Assembly: GCA_029567025.1 (NCBI GenBank)
Contig: JAKQLT010000018.1
Coordinates: 1-7,409 of the forward strand
DNA from: Candidatus Omnitrophota bacterium
GTDB lineage: Bacteria > Omnitrophota > Gorgyraeia > Zapsychrales > Zapsychraceae
Length of the DNA: 7,409 nt
Reading direction: 5' to 3'
Part shown: piece after piece, positions 1-6,838 of the stretch
Layout of the letters: every line of letters begins with the position of its first letter
Position numbering within the stretch: the stretch's first letter is position 1
The notes under the pieces: model-generated
The model's database searches: none
What the model was told of the DNA's origin: nothing
What the model saw: only the letters and a program-made list of their open reading frames with translations
Program-made: the position numbers and the translations under genes

Positions 1-1430
1 TTCAAATCATTGATATAAGCAACTACATTTTCTGAAGGCTCCCCGATATCAACTTTTTCTTTTTCTCGTGAAGAAATCTCTTTCCATTTATTGGGAATCT
101 TTAACGCGGAAACGGTTTGATCCACCGAATCAAATGCGGGAATATGCTGTTCACTTAAATAATGAAGCGCCGCACGCGAACGTTCCCCTCCTACCATGGA
201 AACAACAACAGGTTTTTGGCGGCCTAATAAATCATATTCGCTGACAACTGCTTTAGCAACGTCCATAGGATCGGTCACCGCCGTCTCACAATAGAGAACA
301 ATAACAGAATGTATCTTGTCTTCGGCTAAAGCAATCTTTGTGGCTTTGCGATATCCTTCAATACCCGCGCCTCCTGTAATATCAATAGGATTTTTTGTGC
401 TTCCAAAATCCGGCATCGTTGAGCGGAATTTTTCTTCCAGCCATGCAGGATCTTCTAATAATTTAATGCCTGCCGCTTCGCATTCATCGGTCGTCGAAAC
501 GCCAATACCGCCGCCATTAGTAATCACAACCGCGTCTTCTCCTTGAGGTAAAGGTAAAGAAAACGCACGTGCCCAGCCAAACGCTTCAGTAAACGAATTA
601 GCGCGTAACATTCCTAATTGTTTAAAAACCGCCTCATAAATTCCGTCAGCGCCGGATAATGAACCCGTATGCGATGCCGCGGCCTTCGCCCCACGGGAAG
701 AACGCCCAACCTTTAAAACAATAACCGGTTTTTTCACCTCTGTTTCTAAAAATTTTCTGCCGTCTTTAATGCCTTCCATATAAATAAGCATGACATCCAC
801 ATTTTTATCATTATTAAAATATTCAATAAGTTCTTTTTCATCCACGTCCGCCTTATTGCCTAAACTGCATAACGAAGCGAGTCCAATTTTTTCCATCTTA
901 GTCCAACCCATCAACGCTATCGCTAAAGCGCCGCTTTGAGAAATAAACGCTATTTTCCCGGCGGCATTCTCTGTGGGTCCAAAACTCGCGTTCAATTTTG
1001 TCGGCAAATATAAAAGCCCCAAAATATTAGGGCCTAAAAATGCCATTTGATATTTTTTTGCAATATCAACTATCGTCTGCTCATCTTTTTTATTGCCGAC
1101 TTCGCTAAAACCCGAAGTAATAATGGCTACATCTTTAACGCCTTTTTTTCCGCATTCTTCCATCGTAGAAATCACAAACGGCGCAGGAATAGTAATAATA
1201 GCTAAATCAATAGAATCCGGCACATCGCCGACGGACTTATACGCTTTTTTTCCTTGCACCACTTCTTCTTTAGGATTAATCGGATAAATAGCTCCTTCAA
1301 AACCGCCTAAAATAATATTATTAAGAATTTGATAACCTATTTTAGCTGGACTATTAGACGCGCCAATAACCGCAACGCTTTTGGGATGAAAAAAACCTTC
1401 GAGAGTTCGGGAAGAATTTACAAGAGGCAT
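1..1430 (-). CDS. Acetyl/acyl-CoA synthetase (ADP-forming), alpha-type region, 3' end cut by window edge
   Basis: By family knowledge, this enzyme converts acyl-CoA, ADP and phosphate to the free acid, CoA and ATP (substrate-level phosphorylation in the cytoplasm), or runs in reverse. My translation from the ATG at 1430 is open to base 1, about 476 residues. Residues 1-130 are a Rossmann CoA-binding domain (VAVIGAS near residue 19, YPINPK near 48). From about 155 a succinyl-CoA-ligase-like domain follows, with SQSGA at 164-168. The loop SHTGSLSG holds His254, which aligns with the phosphorylated histidine of ADP-forming acetyl-CoA synthetases. A third domain has NGGG at 305-308 and NPIDITGG. 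The start is supported by AGAAAGG six bases upstream. The end is missing, so it is unclear whether an ATP-grasp beta domain is fused (about 700 residues) or encoded separately. Substrate specificity cannot be read; a protein-acetyltransferase fusion of the Pat type is a less likely alternative. Confidence 0.88.
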   Translation of the reverse strand, partial: MPLVNSSRTLEGFFHPKSVAVIGASNSPAKIGYQILNNIILGGFEGAIYPINPKEEVVQGKKAYKSVGDVPDSIDLAIITIPAPFVISTMEECGKKGVKDVAIITSGFSEVGNKKDEQTIVDIAKKYQMAFLGPNILGLLYLPTKLNASFGPTENAAGKIAFISQSGALAIALMGWTKMEKIGLASLCSLGNKADVDEKELIEYFNNDKNVDVMLIYMEGIKDGRKFLETEVKKPVIVLKVGRSSRGAKAAASHTGSLSGADGIYEAVFKQLGMLRANSFTEAFGWARAFSLPLPQGEDAVVITNGGGIGVSTTDECEAAGIKLLEDPAWLEEKFRSTMPDFGSTKNPIDITGGAGIEGYRKATKIALAEDKIHSVIVLYCETAVTDPMDVAKAVVSEYDLLGRQKPVVVSMVGGERSRAALHYLSEQHIPAFDSVDQTVSALKIPNKWKEISSREKEKVDIGEPSENVVAYINDL

Positions 1431-1466
1431 AAGCAACCTTTCTAAATAAAATTTTAAAGGAAAGTA

Positions 1467-1497
1467 ATTATATAGAATTGAAACACAAAAAGACCAA
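1467..1497 (-). promoter_or_regulatory. Putative promoter of the acyl-CoA synthetase gene
   Basis: On the minus strand a perfect TATAAT lies at 1472-1467, about 36 bases before the ATG. The -35 match is poor: GGTCTT at 17-base spacing, or TTGGTC at 19. It sits just downstream of the CBS-gene terminator, where a new transcription unit would be expected to begin. The region is AT-rich, so a chance match is possible. Confidence 0.4.
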
Positions 1498-1520
1498 AGA
1501 GTAAAGGATAATTTTTGCAT

Positions 1521-1551
1521 AAAAAAACCGCGAGTTTCAAAAAACCCGCGG
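1521..1551 (-). terminator. Intrinsic terminator of the CBS-domain gene
   Basis: Minus-strand RNA forms a 10-base-pair stem (1551-1542 with 1537-1528; CCGCGGGTTT against AAACTCGCGG, one G-U pair) with a four-base loop, followed directly by seven U residues (1527-1521). It begins 25 bases after the CBS-gene stop codon, and no plus-strand gene ends nearby, so it most likely terminates the CBS gene. It also separates that gene from the acyl-CoA synthetase. Confidence 0.85.
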
Positions 1552-1576
1552 CTCTTTTATTATCTAAAAAAATAAT

Positions 1577-2011
1577 TTACATCGTTCCGTAAATATATTT
1601 CTCTAATTCCCTAATAGTAAATTTTTGCGTTGTGATAATTTTATGGACAATATCACGAATAGTCACAATACCGACTAATTTACCATCATCAACAACAGGC
1701 AAATGACGAATATAACGCTCATTCATAAGCGCCATACATTCTTCTATCGTTGTGTCTGAATTCACACAAACAATTTCTTTTGTCATTAGCTCACTAACGC
1801 GCATTTCTTTGGATGATCGATCTTTAAGAGCTACTTTTCGCGCGTAATCTCTCTCGGAAAAAATTCCCAATAATTTCTCTCCTTCAACGACCAAAAGCCC
1901 GCCAACATTCTTTTCAGCCATCATTTGCAAAGCCTCAAAAACAGTAGCATCGGGATGAACACTATAAATACGACGACCTTTTTCATCTAAAAGCTGTTTT
2001 ACCGTACTCAT
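1577..2011 (-). CDS. Two-CBS-domain protein (stand-alone Bateman module)
   Basis: This is a 144-residue soluble protein made almost entirely of two CBS motifs. The first is at about residues 8-65 (VHPDATVFEALQMMAEKNVGG, then LLGIFSERDYARKV). The second is at about 75-130 (MTKEIVCVNSDTTIEECMALM, RHLPVVDDGKLVGIVTIRDIV). Pairs of CBS domains bind adenine nucleotides such as AMP, ATP, NADH or S-adenosylmethionine and usually act as energy or redox sensors. Stand-alone forms are often stress related, and the partner is unknown. An in-frame ATG 51 bases upstream (2062) would add 17 residues. I prefer the ATG at 2011 because GGGGG lies five bases before it and the extension is not typical of the family. 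The gene has its own candidate promoter and a strong terminator, so it is probably monocistronic. No ligand can be assigned from sequence. Confidence 0.9.
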   Translation of the reverse strand: MSTVKQLLDEKGRRIYSVHPDATVFEALQMMAEKNVGGLLVVEGEKLLGIFSERDYARKVALKDRSSKEMRVSELMTKEIVCVNSDTTIEECMALMNERYIRHLPVVDDGKLVGIVTIRDIVHKIITTQKFTIRELEKYIYGTM

Positions 2012-2076
2012 AAAAACCCCCTTTTTTTTGCCCAATGGCTTTTGCCAATAATCCAAAAGCAATTTATGACAAAAGC

Positions 2077-2105
2077 ATCATAACTTCATTTAATAATGAT
2101 GTATA
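2077..2105 (-). promoter_or_regulatory. Putative promoter of the CBS-domain gene
   Basis: On the minus strand, TATACA (2105-2100, four of six -35 matches) and TATGAT (2082-2077, five of six -10 matches) are separated by exactly 17 bases. This would give a leader of about 60 bases before the ATG at 2011. It lies in the 126-base space after the amidase gene. The match is good for the sequence composition but not tested. Confidence 0.45.
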
Positions 2106-2120
2106 GTTTTTTTTACATCA
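2097..2120. repeat. Inverted repeat over the -35 region of the CBS gene promoter
   Basis: TGATGTA (2097-2103) and TACATCA (2114-2120) form a perfect 7-base inverted repeat around a 10-base spacer, and it overlaps the putative -35 element. A second arm pair, CATCAT (2076-2081) and ATGATG (2096-2101), spans the promoter. It could be an operator or a weak hairpin at the end of the amidase transcript, but there is no U run, so a terminator is unlikely. In AT-rich DNA this may be chance. Confidence 0.3.
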
Positions 2121-2137
2121 CTTAAAATATCCCTTTA

Positions 2138-2941
2138 TTACTTAATCAGCCGATGCAAAAACTCTTTCCAAGGGAATTGTTTTCCGGGACAATCTGTCGC
2201 GGCTCCTTCAACGTGTCCATGTCCAATAATATTTTTAAAAGGGATTCGATAATATTGCCGTAAGGCGCTCACCAAATCAACTAAAGATTGCATCTGCCGA
2301 ATGGTTGGCTCACTTATATTAAAATTTCCTACCAAACAAATTCCAATCGCACGCCTGTTCATTTCAGAGGCCTTACAATGCGCGCCATCTAATTGCTTGA
2401 TCCATCGCGGAGTCGCTTCAATTTGACCATCTCGCTTTGTTTTGGTTCCATTATCAATCACAAAATGATACCCCACACCCTGATCCCATCCTTTTTGAAG
2501 ATGCGCTTTATTAAAATCCAATGAACTTCCTTCATCAGTCGCACTATGATGAATCACAATATATTCCCATTTTGAAGACGGATAAAGCTGAACGACATCT
2601 CGAGGAGACGCGGCCTGTGAAATTCTCAGCGTTTGACCAATATGCAAATCTTGATCGTTTTTAAGATTATTCTCGGCGATAATCGCTTGAGGGCTGACAT
2701 CATAAATTTTCGCTAAACGCCAAAGAGTTTCTCCAGGAGCCACTTGATGCGTAATAGTCCGACGATCAAAAGGCCTTTCTCGTCCCTGATCCGGAAGAGA
2801 ATAAAAAGTATTGGCAGCAGGCGCGCTTTCTCGTTTATCAACAATTATCCCAGGCACAGTATCATGATGAACTGTCGCGCAACCTGAACACAGCACAATA
2901 AAAAAGAATATGCCAAAAAATTTTTTTTGCAGCTTCCTCAT
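2138..2941 (-). CDS. LysM-domain N-acetylmuramoyl-L-alanine amidase (amidase_2), probable lipoprotein
   Basis: This 267-residue protein cleaves the bond between N-acetylmuramic acid and the stem peptide of peptidoglycan, by family knowledge. Residues 1-21 look like a lipoprotein signal: a basic start, a run of F/I/V, then LCSGC with Cys21 as the lipidation site. Cysteine at -3 is unusual for a lipobox. Residues 63-108 are one LysM peptidoglycan-binding motif (HQVAPGETLWRLAKIYDVS, ending IGQTLRIS). Residues 125-267 are amidase_2. His131, His241 and Cys251 align with the zinc ligands of T7 lysozyme and amidase PGRPs. Tyr158 and Thr249 occupy the usual catalytic positions, so the site looks intact. 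The start at 2941 has AAAGGA about nine bases upstream. It is likely anchored in a membrane facing the periplasm and acts in wall turnover or recycling. No terminator was found after its stop codon. Confidence 0.92.
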   Translation of the reverse strand: MRKLQKKFFGIFFFIVLCSGCATVHHDTVPGIIVDKRESAPAANTFYSLPDQGRERPFDRRTITHQVAPGETLWRLAKIYDVSPQAIIAENNLKNDQDLHIGQTLRISQAASPRDVVQLYPSSKWEYIVIHHSATDEGSSLDFNKAHLQKGWDQGVGYHFVIDNGTKTKRDGQIEATPRWIKQLDGAHCKASEMNRRAIGICLVGNFNISEPTIRQMQSLVDLVSALRQYYRIPFKNIIGHGHVEGAATDCPGKQFPWKEFLHRLIK

Positions 2942-2967
2942 AATAATTTTTCCTTTTTCAGAAATAT

Positions 2968-2996
2968 ATTATACATAAAAATTTTTTTATCCAAAT
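2968..2996 (-). promoter_or_regulatory. Putative promoter of the amidase gene
   Basis: A perfect minus-strand TATAAT (2973-2968) lies 26 bases before the ATG at 2941. No good -35 is present: TTGGAT is at 15-base spacing and TTTGGA at 16. The spacer holds a 16-base A/T palindrome (2975-2990). The divergent ferredoxin gene begins about 100 bases away, so regulatory signals may be shared. Confidence 0.4.
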
Positions 2997-3057
2997 AATA
3001 ATTAAAGGAATTCTATTTGCATTTCAAAAATAATTGTGTTAAAAAAGACAAAAATAT

Positions 3058-3064
3058 AAGGAGG
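3058..3064 (+). promoter_or_regulatory. Consensus Shine-Dalgarno of the ferredoxin gene
   Basis: AAGGAGG sits five bases before the ATG at 3070. It is the strongest ribosome-binding site in the window and settles the start of this very short gene. It also implies high translation, as is usual for ferredoxins. Confidence 0.9.
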
Positions 3065-3069
3065 TTTTT

Positions 3070-3240
3070 ATGGCTCATAAAATTACAAAAGAATGTGTGG
3101 CCTGTGGCTCTTGCGCCCCTGAATGTCCTGTTGAGGCTATTAAAGAAGGTAGCCCAACATATACCATCGATCCGGAAAAATGCATTGATTGTGGGGCCTG
3201 CGTTTCCGTTTGTCCAACATCCGCGATTATTCCAGAATAA
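3070..3240 (+). CDS. Small 2[4Fe-4S] ferredoxin (clostridial type)
   Basis: A 56-residue protein with the standard double cysteine pattern. Cys9, Cys12, Cys15 and Cys19 (CVACGSCAPECP) form the first CxxCxxCxxxCP motif, and Cys38, Cys41, Cys44 and Cys48 (CIDCGACVSVCP) the second. Each cluster is bound by three cysteines of its own motif plus the last of the other, which is the textbook arrangement for two low-potential 4Fe-4S clusters. It has no insertion or C-terminal extension and matches the usual 55-60 residue length. It would serve as a cytoplasmic one-electron carrier for enzymes such as pyruvate:ferredoxin oxidoreductase or hydrogenase, though none is in this window. It is the only plus-strand gene here, divergent from the amidase and convergent with the iron operon. 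The start follows a consensus Shine-Dalgarno and the stop is TAA. Confidence 0.97.
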   Translation: MAHKITKECVACGSCAPECPVEAIKEGSPTYTIDPEKCIDCGACVSVCPTSAIIPE

Positions 3241-3245
3241 ATATA

Positions 3246-3292
3246 AAAAATCCCTTCATTTGTTCTTAACAATGAGGGGATTTTTATTTTTT
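3246..3292. terminator. Bidirectional terminator between the ferredoxin and the iron operon
   Basis: A 15-base-pair hairpin pairs 3246-3260 with 3271-3285 around a 10-base loop. The plus-strand transcript is followed by a U-rich tail (3281-3292) and starts six bases after the ferredoxin stop. On the minus strand the same hairpin is followed by TTTTTTATAT, with one A-C mismatch where the plus strand has a G-U pair, so it is likely somewhat weaker. The permease stop codon (3258-3256) lies inside the stem. Confidence 0.88.
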
Positions 3293-4329
3293 AAAAAAAT
3301 ATTTCTACCTATCAAAAAAAGCAAAACAATTCCTGCAAAAACTTTTAAACTTTGAGGAAAAAACGATCCTTGATGATGCCAATGAACAGTCAAATCAATC
3401 CCAAAAAACGGCCACAAAAAGTCTAACAAAAAACCTAATCCAAAACTTGCGATAACAAGAGCTATTAAAAAAAGAATGCCTGTTTTTAAACCTAATTGAC
3501 GACTTATCGCAAAAAAGGACACCGCATTCGTGGCTGGGCCTGTAAGCAAAAAAACGAATGCCGCCGAAGGATTAAGCCCTTTTAACATTAACGCCAAAAC
3601 AATCGGAATAGAGCCTATCGCGCACACATACATTGGAATACCGACTAAAAACATAACCACCATCGACTGAAAAGTTGATCCTAAATAACGAGAGAAAAAA
3701 TCATCCGGAATTATATAAGAAATAATCCCCGCGATAAAAATTCCTATCATTAACGACTGCCCTGTTTCTTTTAACAAATCGCCAAACCCATAAGAAAAAA
3801 CACCTTTAATTCTTTCACTGAAATGATTTTTCTTTTCTAAAAAATTTTTTCTATCGTGATGAAAACAACAACAGGTGTTTTTATTTTCTTTGACCTGCTC
3901 ATCGCTATTATTATCTTTAAGAAAAATATTTGCTAAAACACCAACGAATAAAGCGGCGCAAAAACAAGCGGTGACACGATAAAAAGTAAAAAATCCACCT
4001 AAAAGAGCATAGGTCGCCAAAATCGAATCCACGCCTGTTGTTGGCGTTGAGACTAAAAAAGATAAGACAGCTCCACGGCTTGCGCCATCCTTGCGCAAAG
4101 ATAACGCTGCCGGAATAACACCGCAAGAACATAAAGGCAAAGGAATCCCAAATAAAGAAGCCTTAACTACAGAAGAAAAATTATTTTTCCCTAAATGTCT
4201 TGAAATTCTTTCTGTATTAAGAAAAACATGCAAAATGCCGGCCACAAGAAAACCGAACAACAGATAAACAGCCATTTCATTTAAAAGAATAGTCGATTCA
4301 TTCAAGATGTCATAAAAAATTTTTAACAT
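3256..4329 (-). CDS. SO_0444/UPF0718-family permease, putative metal-efflux transporter
   Basis: A 357-residue membrane protein with roughly eight to ten hydrophobic segments in two related halves. The family includes SO_0444-type proteins described as Cu/Zn efflux transporters and more distantly ArsP-like permeases. Half one carries PLPLCSCGVIP (Cys67, Cys69) and STPTTGVDS (94-102). Half two carries GIPMYVCAIGSIP (Cys236) and TGPATN (263-268), the paired substrate-path motifs expected for this family. The central hydrophilic loop has CCCFHH (Cys153-155, His157-158), and HWHH lies at 316-319; both could bind metal. It is the last gene of the Feo operon, 11 bases after the feoC-like gene, with no clear Shine-Dalgarno (AAAAGATA at long distance), so translation may be coupled or leaderless-like. 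Substrate is not determinable from sequence. Export of a thiophilic metal or excess Fe(II) is an inference from context. Confidence 0.85.
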   Translation of the reverse strand: MLKIFYDILNESTILLNEMAVYLLFGFLVAGILHVFLNTERISRHLGKNNFSSVVKASLFGIPLPLCSCGVIPAALSLRKDGASRGAVLSFLVSTPTTGVDSILATYALLGGFFTFYRVTACFCAALFVGVLANIFLKDNNSDEQVKENKNTCCCFHHDRKNFLEKKNHFSERIKGVFSYGFGDLLKETGQSLMIGIFIAGIISYIIPDDFFSRYLGSTFQSMVVMFLVGIPMYVCAIGSIPIVLALMLKGLNPSAAFVFLLTGPATNAVSFFAISRQLGLKTGILFLIALVIASFGLGFLLDFLWPFFGIDLTVHWHHQGSFFPQSLKVFAGIVLLFLIGRNIFLKNKNPLIVKNK

Positions 4330-4340
4330 ATTTTTATTTT

Positions 4341-4562
4341 TTATATCTTTTCATAATAAATTATTTCTTCTGGCTTTGCGCACGGGCTTAAACATCCCGC
4401 GCAAGAACGGCCTGAGCCGTCGAGCTTCTGAGCATAAGCTTTCTCAAGCAAAACTTCCATCATTTTTTCCATAGCAGAAGACTCAACCTGAAAATGTTGT
4501 GACAACGCCGCTAAAGAAACAAACGGATGTTCATCAATATATTTTTTGATCTCTGATATCAT
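4341..4562 (-). CDS. feoC: FeoC-like small winged-helix protein with three-cysteine tail
   Basis: A 73-residue protein. Residues 1-47 fit a small winged helix: ISEIKKYIDEHPFVSL, then ALSQHFQVESSAMEKMMEVLL, the FeoC-like HTH pattern. The tail has CAGCLSPC (Cys54, Cys57, Cys61). FeoC proteins carry a cysteine cluster in this wing region that can bind an iron-sulfur cluster in enterobacterial forms. The spacing here, CxxCxxxC with three cysteines, differs from the four-cysteine CxxxxCxxCx6C of E. coli. FeoC is thought to stabilise or regulate FeoB or to control transcription, and this is debated. The ATG shares four bases (ATGA) with the feoB stop codon, so translation is coupled to feoB. Position directly after feoB is the strongest support for the name; sequence similarity is low, and a generic winged-helix protein remains possible. 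Confidence 0.8.
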   Translation of the reverse strand: MISEIKKYIDEHPFVSLAALSQHFQVESSAMEKMMEVLLEKAYAQKLDGSGRSCAGCLSPCAKPEEIIYYEKI

Positions 4563-6838
4563 AAATTTCTTATTGGGCCTTTCTTATATAAAACAACAAT
4601 AAAACCAATAAAAACAAAACTCGCCACCCCTATCCAAAATGTTGCTATTTGCGGCTGATGTGAAAATCTCATTATTTGATAAAACAACGTCGAGACAAGC
4701 CACGCAAGCGCTGAAAAATAACACGACATAAATAAAGCCCATTGCGCATTAAGTTCATGATACGCCGCGGCAATGGAAGCGACACACGGCATATATAATA
4801 AAATCAAAAGCAAATAAGCAAACGCGCCTACTTTTCCATCAAAATATCTTTGGATTTGTTGCATCGTTGATGAATCAATATCTGATTCTTTATTAATACG
4901 ATCAATGCTCATCATTTTTCCAAAATAAAAAGGCAAGTCTATTTTTGCCAAATTCTTTGGAATGGTTTCAAAGGCTTCTGTCACTTTCTTTCCTAAATGA
5001 AAATTTTCCTTTTTATCCTTTAAAATATTTTGCTGGCTATAAATTGTATTCATCGCGCCAATAACCGCTTCTTTGGCAAATAATCCTGTAAAAATACCGA
5101 CGGAAGCTGGCCAATTCTCCTGCGTAATGCCCATCGGATGAAAAATCGGCGTTATGGTTTTTCCTATTTTTGTTAAAATCGATTTTTCGGTGTTTTCATT
5201 TCCTATGCTCCCGTCAATTCCTATGGAATTAAACAAAATCAATATCACCACAACAATTAATAAAGCCTGTCCGGCTCGAAAAAGAAACGATTGTAATCGC
5301 TCCCATGTGTGAATAAAAATATTCTTAATATTCGGAACATAATAAGGCGGCAATTCCATAATAAAACTCGAGGCCTCTCCTTTAAGAATGGTTTTCTTAA
5401 AAAGAAACGCTGAAAAAATAGCTAAAACAATTCCTATCAAATAAAGCGAAAAAATAACAAGCCCTCCTTCTTGAGGAAAAAAAGTAGCTGCAAAAACCGC
5501 ATAAACCGGCATACGCGCGCCACACGACATAAACGGATTAATCAAAATAGTTAAAATCCTATCCCGACGATTTTCAAGCGTCCGTGCGGACATAATGGCT
5601 GGAACATTACAGCCAAATCCCACCATTAAAGACACAAAGGCCTTTCCGGGCAAACCAACCCAACGCATTACTCTATCCATAAGAAATGCGGCACGCGCCA
5701 TATAACCGGAATCTTCCAAAATAGACAAACATAAAAACATAAAAAATATCGGCGGAATAAAAGTGGCAATGGTTTGAATAGCGCCGCCGACCGCATCAGC
5801 TAAAAACATCTTCAAAAAAACAGGCGCGCCCAAGGATGTCAACCACAAACCAAATCCATCCACAAAAATAGCGCCAAAAAACTTATCAAAAAAATCAATA
5901 AAACTCCCGCCTAAATTAATCGTTATCCAAAATGTTAAATACATGGCTATTAAAAACAAAGGAATTCCTAAAAAACGATTTAAAGCAACACGATCAATCA
6001 CATCCGTAATATTTTTTCGTAAAATATTACTTCTATCAACGGTCTGACGACAAACACTATGGACAAATCCATAACGCCCATCCGCTAAAATAATATCTAA
6101 ATCCTCTCCTAAATGACGTTCTAAAACTTGACGCGCATTTTGAGCTTTTTGTTGTAATTCTTCGGGAATATTAACACTGTAAACATTTTTTTCTCCTTCC
6201 AGAATTTTTAAAGAAACCCACCGGGAGGAAAAAGGCAACAAACGTAAATCCTCTGTTAAGGCCTTCTCTATTTCTTTTAAAACCAACTCAACATCATCCG
6301 CAAAATAAAAAGACATCAAAGATTTTCTCGGATTTTGAGAAAATGTATGAATAGTTTCTTTTAATTCTTTTATTCCTTTTTCACTACGAGCGACAACGCT
6401 CACAATAGGACAATCTAACAAACGCGATAAAATCTCTGTTTTTATTTTGATATTTTGGGAACTAACCACATCGACTTTATTTAAAACTACGATCATTGGC
6501 AATTTGAGTTCTAATAGTTGCGCGGTCAAATATAAATTCCGTTCTAGATTAGACGCATCAACGATATTTATCAAAAAATCAGGCTTTCCGGTCAAAACAA
6601 AATCCCGCGCGATTTGTTCATCTAAAGAAGTAGCATTTAAAGAATAAATCCCTGGCAAATCATAAACTTCAACCTGTTGATTTCCAAAAGAATAAAATCC
6701 TATTTTTTGCTCAACGGTAACGCCAGGCCAATTGCCTACCGTCTGCTTACCGCCGGTTAAGGCGTTAAAAAGCGTTGTTTTCCCGCAATTAGGATTTCCG
6801 ACAATGCCTATCTTTATTATTTTATTTTTCTTCAACAT
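4559..6838 (-). CDS. feoB: FeoB ferrous iron transporter with N-terminal G domain
   Basis: A 759-residue inner-membrane Fe(II) importer of full family length (E. coli 773). The G domain (about 1-170) shows G1 GNPNCGKT (14-21), G2 NWPGVTVE (36-43), G3 DLPG (60-63), G4 NKVD (120-123) and a degenerate G5 near 147-152. A helical spacer follows (about 170-270, ending DGRYGF). The membrane domain starts near 285 with two Gate regions and a FeoB_C segment between them. Cys410 lies in GCNVPA, Cys439 in MSCGARMP and Cys685 in PCVAS. These match the three transport-path cysteines proposed in E. coli FeoB (403, 432, 675). The conserved MGITQENWPAS and LFAKEA segments (about 560-590) are present. It overlaps feoA by 17 bases and feoC by four, indicating translational coupling. 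No truncation or frameshift was seen. Confidence 0.97.
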   Translation of the reverse strand: MLKKNKIIKIGIVGNPNCGKTTLFNALTGGKQTVGNWPGVTVEQKIGFYSFGNQQVEVYDLPGIYSLNATSLDEQIARDFVLTGKPDFLINIVDASNLERNLYLTAQLLELKLPMIVVLNKVDVVSSQNIKIKTEILSRLLDCPIVSVVARSEKGIKELKETIHTFSQNPRKSLMSFYFADDVELVLKEIEKALTEDLRLLPFSSRWVSLKILEGEKNVYSVNIPEELQQKAQNARQVLERHLGEDLDIILADGRYGFVHSVCRQTVDRSNILRKNITDVIDRVALNRFLGIPLFLIAMYLTFWITINLGGSFIDFFDKFFGAIFVDGFGLWLTSLGAPVFLKMFLADAVGGAIQTIATFIPPIFFMFLCLSILEDSGYMARAAFLMDRVMRWVGLPGKAFVSLMVGFGCNVPAIMSARTLENRRDRILTILINPFMSCGARMPVYAVFAATFFPQEGGLVIFSLYLIGIVLAIFSAFLFKKTILKGEASSFIMELPPYYVPNIKNIFIHTWERLQSFLFRAGQALLIVVVILILFNSIGIDGSIGNENTEKSILTKIGKTITPIFHPMGITQENWPASVGIFTGLFAKEAVIGAMNTIYSQQNILKDKKENFHLGKKVTEAFETIPKNLAKIDLPFYFGKMMSIDRINKESDIDSSTMQQIQRYFDGKVGAFAYLLLILLYMPCVASIAAAYHELNAQWALFMSCYFSALAWLVSTLFYQIMRFSHQPQIATFWIGVASFVFIGFIVVLYKKGPIRNL

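Noticed and set aside
316..546. Plus-strand open frame opposite the acyl-CoA synthetase
   Set aside because: It lies antisense within a conserved enzyme, with no recognisable domain.
1093..1287. Plus-strand open frame opposite the CoA-binding domain
   Set aside because: Shadow of the minus-strand coding sequence, with no family resemblance.
2012..2062. Extended start of the CBS gene at 2062
   Set aside because: The ATG at 2011 has a good GGGGG site five bases upstream; the 17-residue extension would place that site and an A8/G5/T5 run inside the coding sequence.
3017..3045. TTGCAT, 17 bases, TAAAAA as a ferredoxin promoter
   Set aside because: Both elements match poorly and the region is very AT-rich, so it could be random. 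A real promoter must lie upstream of 3058, but I cannot place it.
3075..3272. Minus-strand frame opposite the ferredoxin
   Set aside because: Complement of the ferredoxin; no start signal or recognisable motif.
3017..3355. Longer plus-strand frame across the ferredoxin and terminator
   Set aside because: It is another frame over the 8-cysteine ferredoxin and runs through the terminator into the permease antisense. The ferredoxin frame has the ideal ribosome-binding site.
3917..4132. Second minus-strand frame inside the permease
   Set aside because: Out-of-frame overlap with a clearly real membrane protein.
6447..6647. Plus-strand frame opposite the FeoB G domain
   Set aside because: Shadow of the conserved GTPase region.
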